Assembly: GCA_023404345.1 (NCBI GenBank)
Contig: JAEYCB010000060.1
Location: 1-29,970 of the forward strand
Reading direction: 5' to 3'
DNA: 29,970 bases
Source: Bacillota bacterium
GTDB taxonomy: Bacteria > Bacillota > Clostridia > Christensenellales > Aristaeellaceae
Shown here one piece after another: positions 29,845 to 29,970 of this stretch. A model generated the notes under the pieces. That model had not been told where the DNA came from. It ran no database searches and worked only from the letters and a program-made list of their open reading frames with translations. The translations under genes and the position numbers were made by a program. The stretch's first letter is position 1. Each line of letters begins with the position of its first letter.

Positions 29845-29970
29845 TGATATGCTCCCTTTAAAGTAGACAGCGGAAAAACAAAACTGCCGAAACGGAGGGA
29901 GCAATTATCATGAGTTTAAAAGGCAAAATACCGCCGGAGGTAAAGATTCAGGCTGTGGAGGACTACCTAG
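29845..29970 (+). mobile_element. IS3-family-like insertion sequence, left end (second, inverted copy, partial)
   Basis: Matches the reverse complement of 1-127, with two mismatches in the leader (GCGGAAAAAC for GCGGGAAAAC, CTGCCG for CTGTCG). It begins TGATATGCTCCCTTTAAAG and reads out of the window. The flanking base before TGATATG differs between copies, which fixes the element boundary. Confidence 0.75.
29910..29970 (+). CDS. IS transposase OrfA-like N-terminus (partial, runs off the window)
   Basis: Encodes the same MSLKGKIPPEVKIQAVEDYL start as the left copy, with ACGGAGGGAGC upstream of ATG 29910. Only 20 codons are visible. Confidence 0.6.
   Translation, partial: MSLKGKIPPEVKIQAVEDYL

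Noticed and set aside
1..29970. Composite transposon made by the two terminal IS copies
   Set aside because: The interior holds core housekeeping genes (rplU, rpmA, nadD, lepB), which argues for an assembly boundary rather than a mobile unit.

Overview
The window looks like a chromosomal segment of a GC-rich member of the Bacillota (Clostridia-like), probably an uncultured gut or anaerobic lineage. The clues are: ribosomal protein L27 with the Bacillota-type N-terminal extension beside its processing protease Prp, a DUF951 gene, a NadD-YqeK fusion followed by rsfS, a PocR-AraC regulator, and strong GGAGG-type ribosome binding sites throughout. The Christensenellales are a possible home, but that is a guess. 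No rRNA, tRNA or CRISPR array is visible. Both ends of the window carry the first ~126 bases of the same IS3-like insertion sequence, in opposite orientation, so the 29.7 kb between them is probably one assembly contig broken at IS copies.

Layout, left to right. 307-4652 (+): nadD-yqeK fusion, rsfS, a membrane-anchored PDZ protein, an OmpR-type response regulator broken by a one-base frameshift, and its histidine kinase, closed by a strong terminator. 4708-4827 (-): a 39-residue membrane protein. 5031-5888 (+): DUF951 and signal peptidase I. 5984-8743 (-): the methionine ABC transporter metNIQ, with a leader that encodes a 26-residue Met/Cys-rich peptide followed by an intrinsic terminator. 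Just upstream is a small ribbon-helix-helix regulator (8802-8972, -), divergent from an orphan 86-residue gene (9087-9347, +). 9354-12436 (-): the L21 promoter and leader, rplU, prp, rpmA, a terminator, a DUF554 membrane protein and S-adenosylhomocysteinase. 12469-16088 (-): rluB, then an unusual pair, a two-TM protein with a GrpE-like tail and an Hsp70/actin-fold ATPase carrying a glycine-rich hydrophobic C-terminal region. 16096-17873 (+): a phosphohexomutase whose whole predicted 5' leader is a 289-bp hairpin-rich element with terminal inverted repeats. 17937-20898 (-): zur-znuA-znuC-znuB behind a perfect 19-bp Fur-family operator. 20952-23437 (+): an LPG-synthase-like flippase-domain membrane protein and a MATE exporter. 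23442-24347 (-): the PocR-AraC regulator. 24565-29812 (+): an FAD-dependent oxidoreductase, a sugar-binding protein and two permeases, ended by the right-hand IS.

How the parts fit. Several units look self-regulated: Zur on its own zinc-uptake operon, the AraC protein on the divergent sugar operon, and metNIQ by a leader-peptide attenuator and perhaps also by the RHH protein, because AATCGTT motifs lie at both promoters. metNIQ (methionine import) and ahcY (homocysteine recovery) both serve the methionine cycle and lie close together. The sugar importer has no ATPase gene of its own and presumably borrows a shared one.

The best candidates for undescribed biology are the Met/Cys leader peptide of metNIQ, the membrane Hsp70/GrpE-like pair, the hairpin-rich element serving as a 5' UTR, and the FAD oxidoreductase heading the sugar operon. 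All three substrate-binding proteins lack a convincing lipobox cysteine, which is unusual for a monoderm Firmicute.
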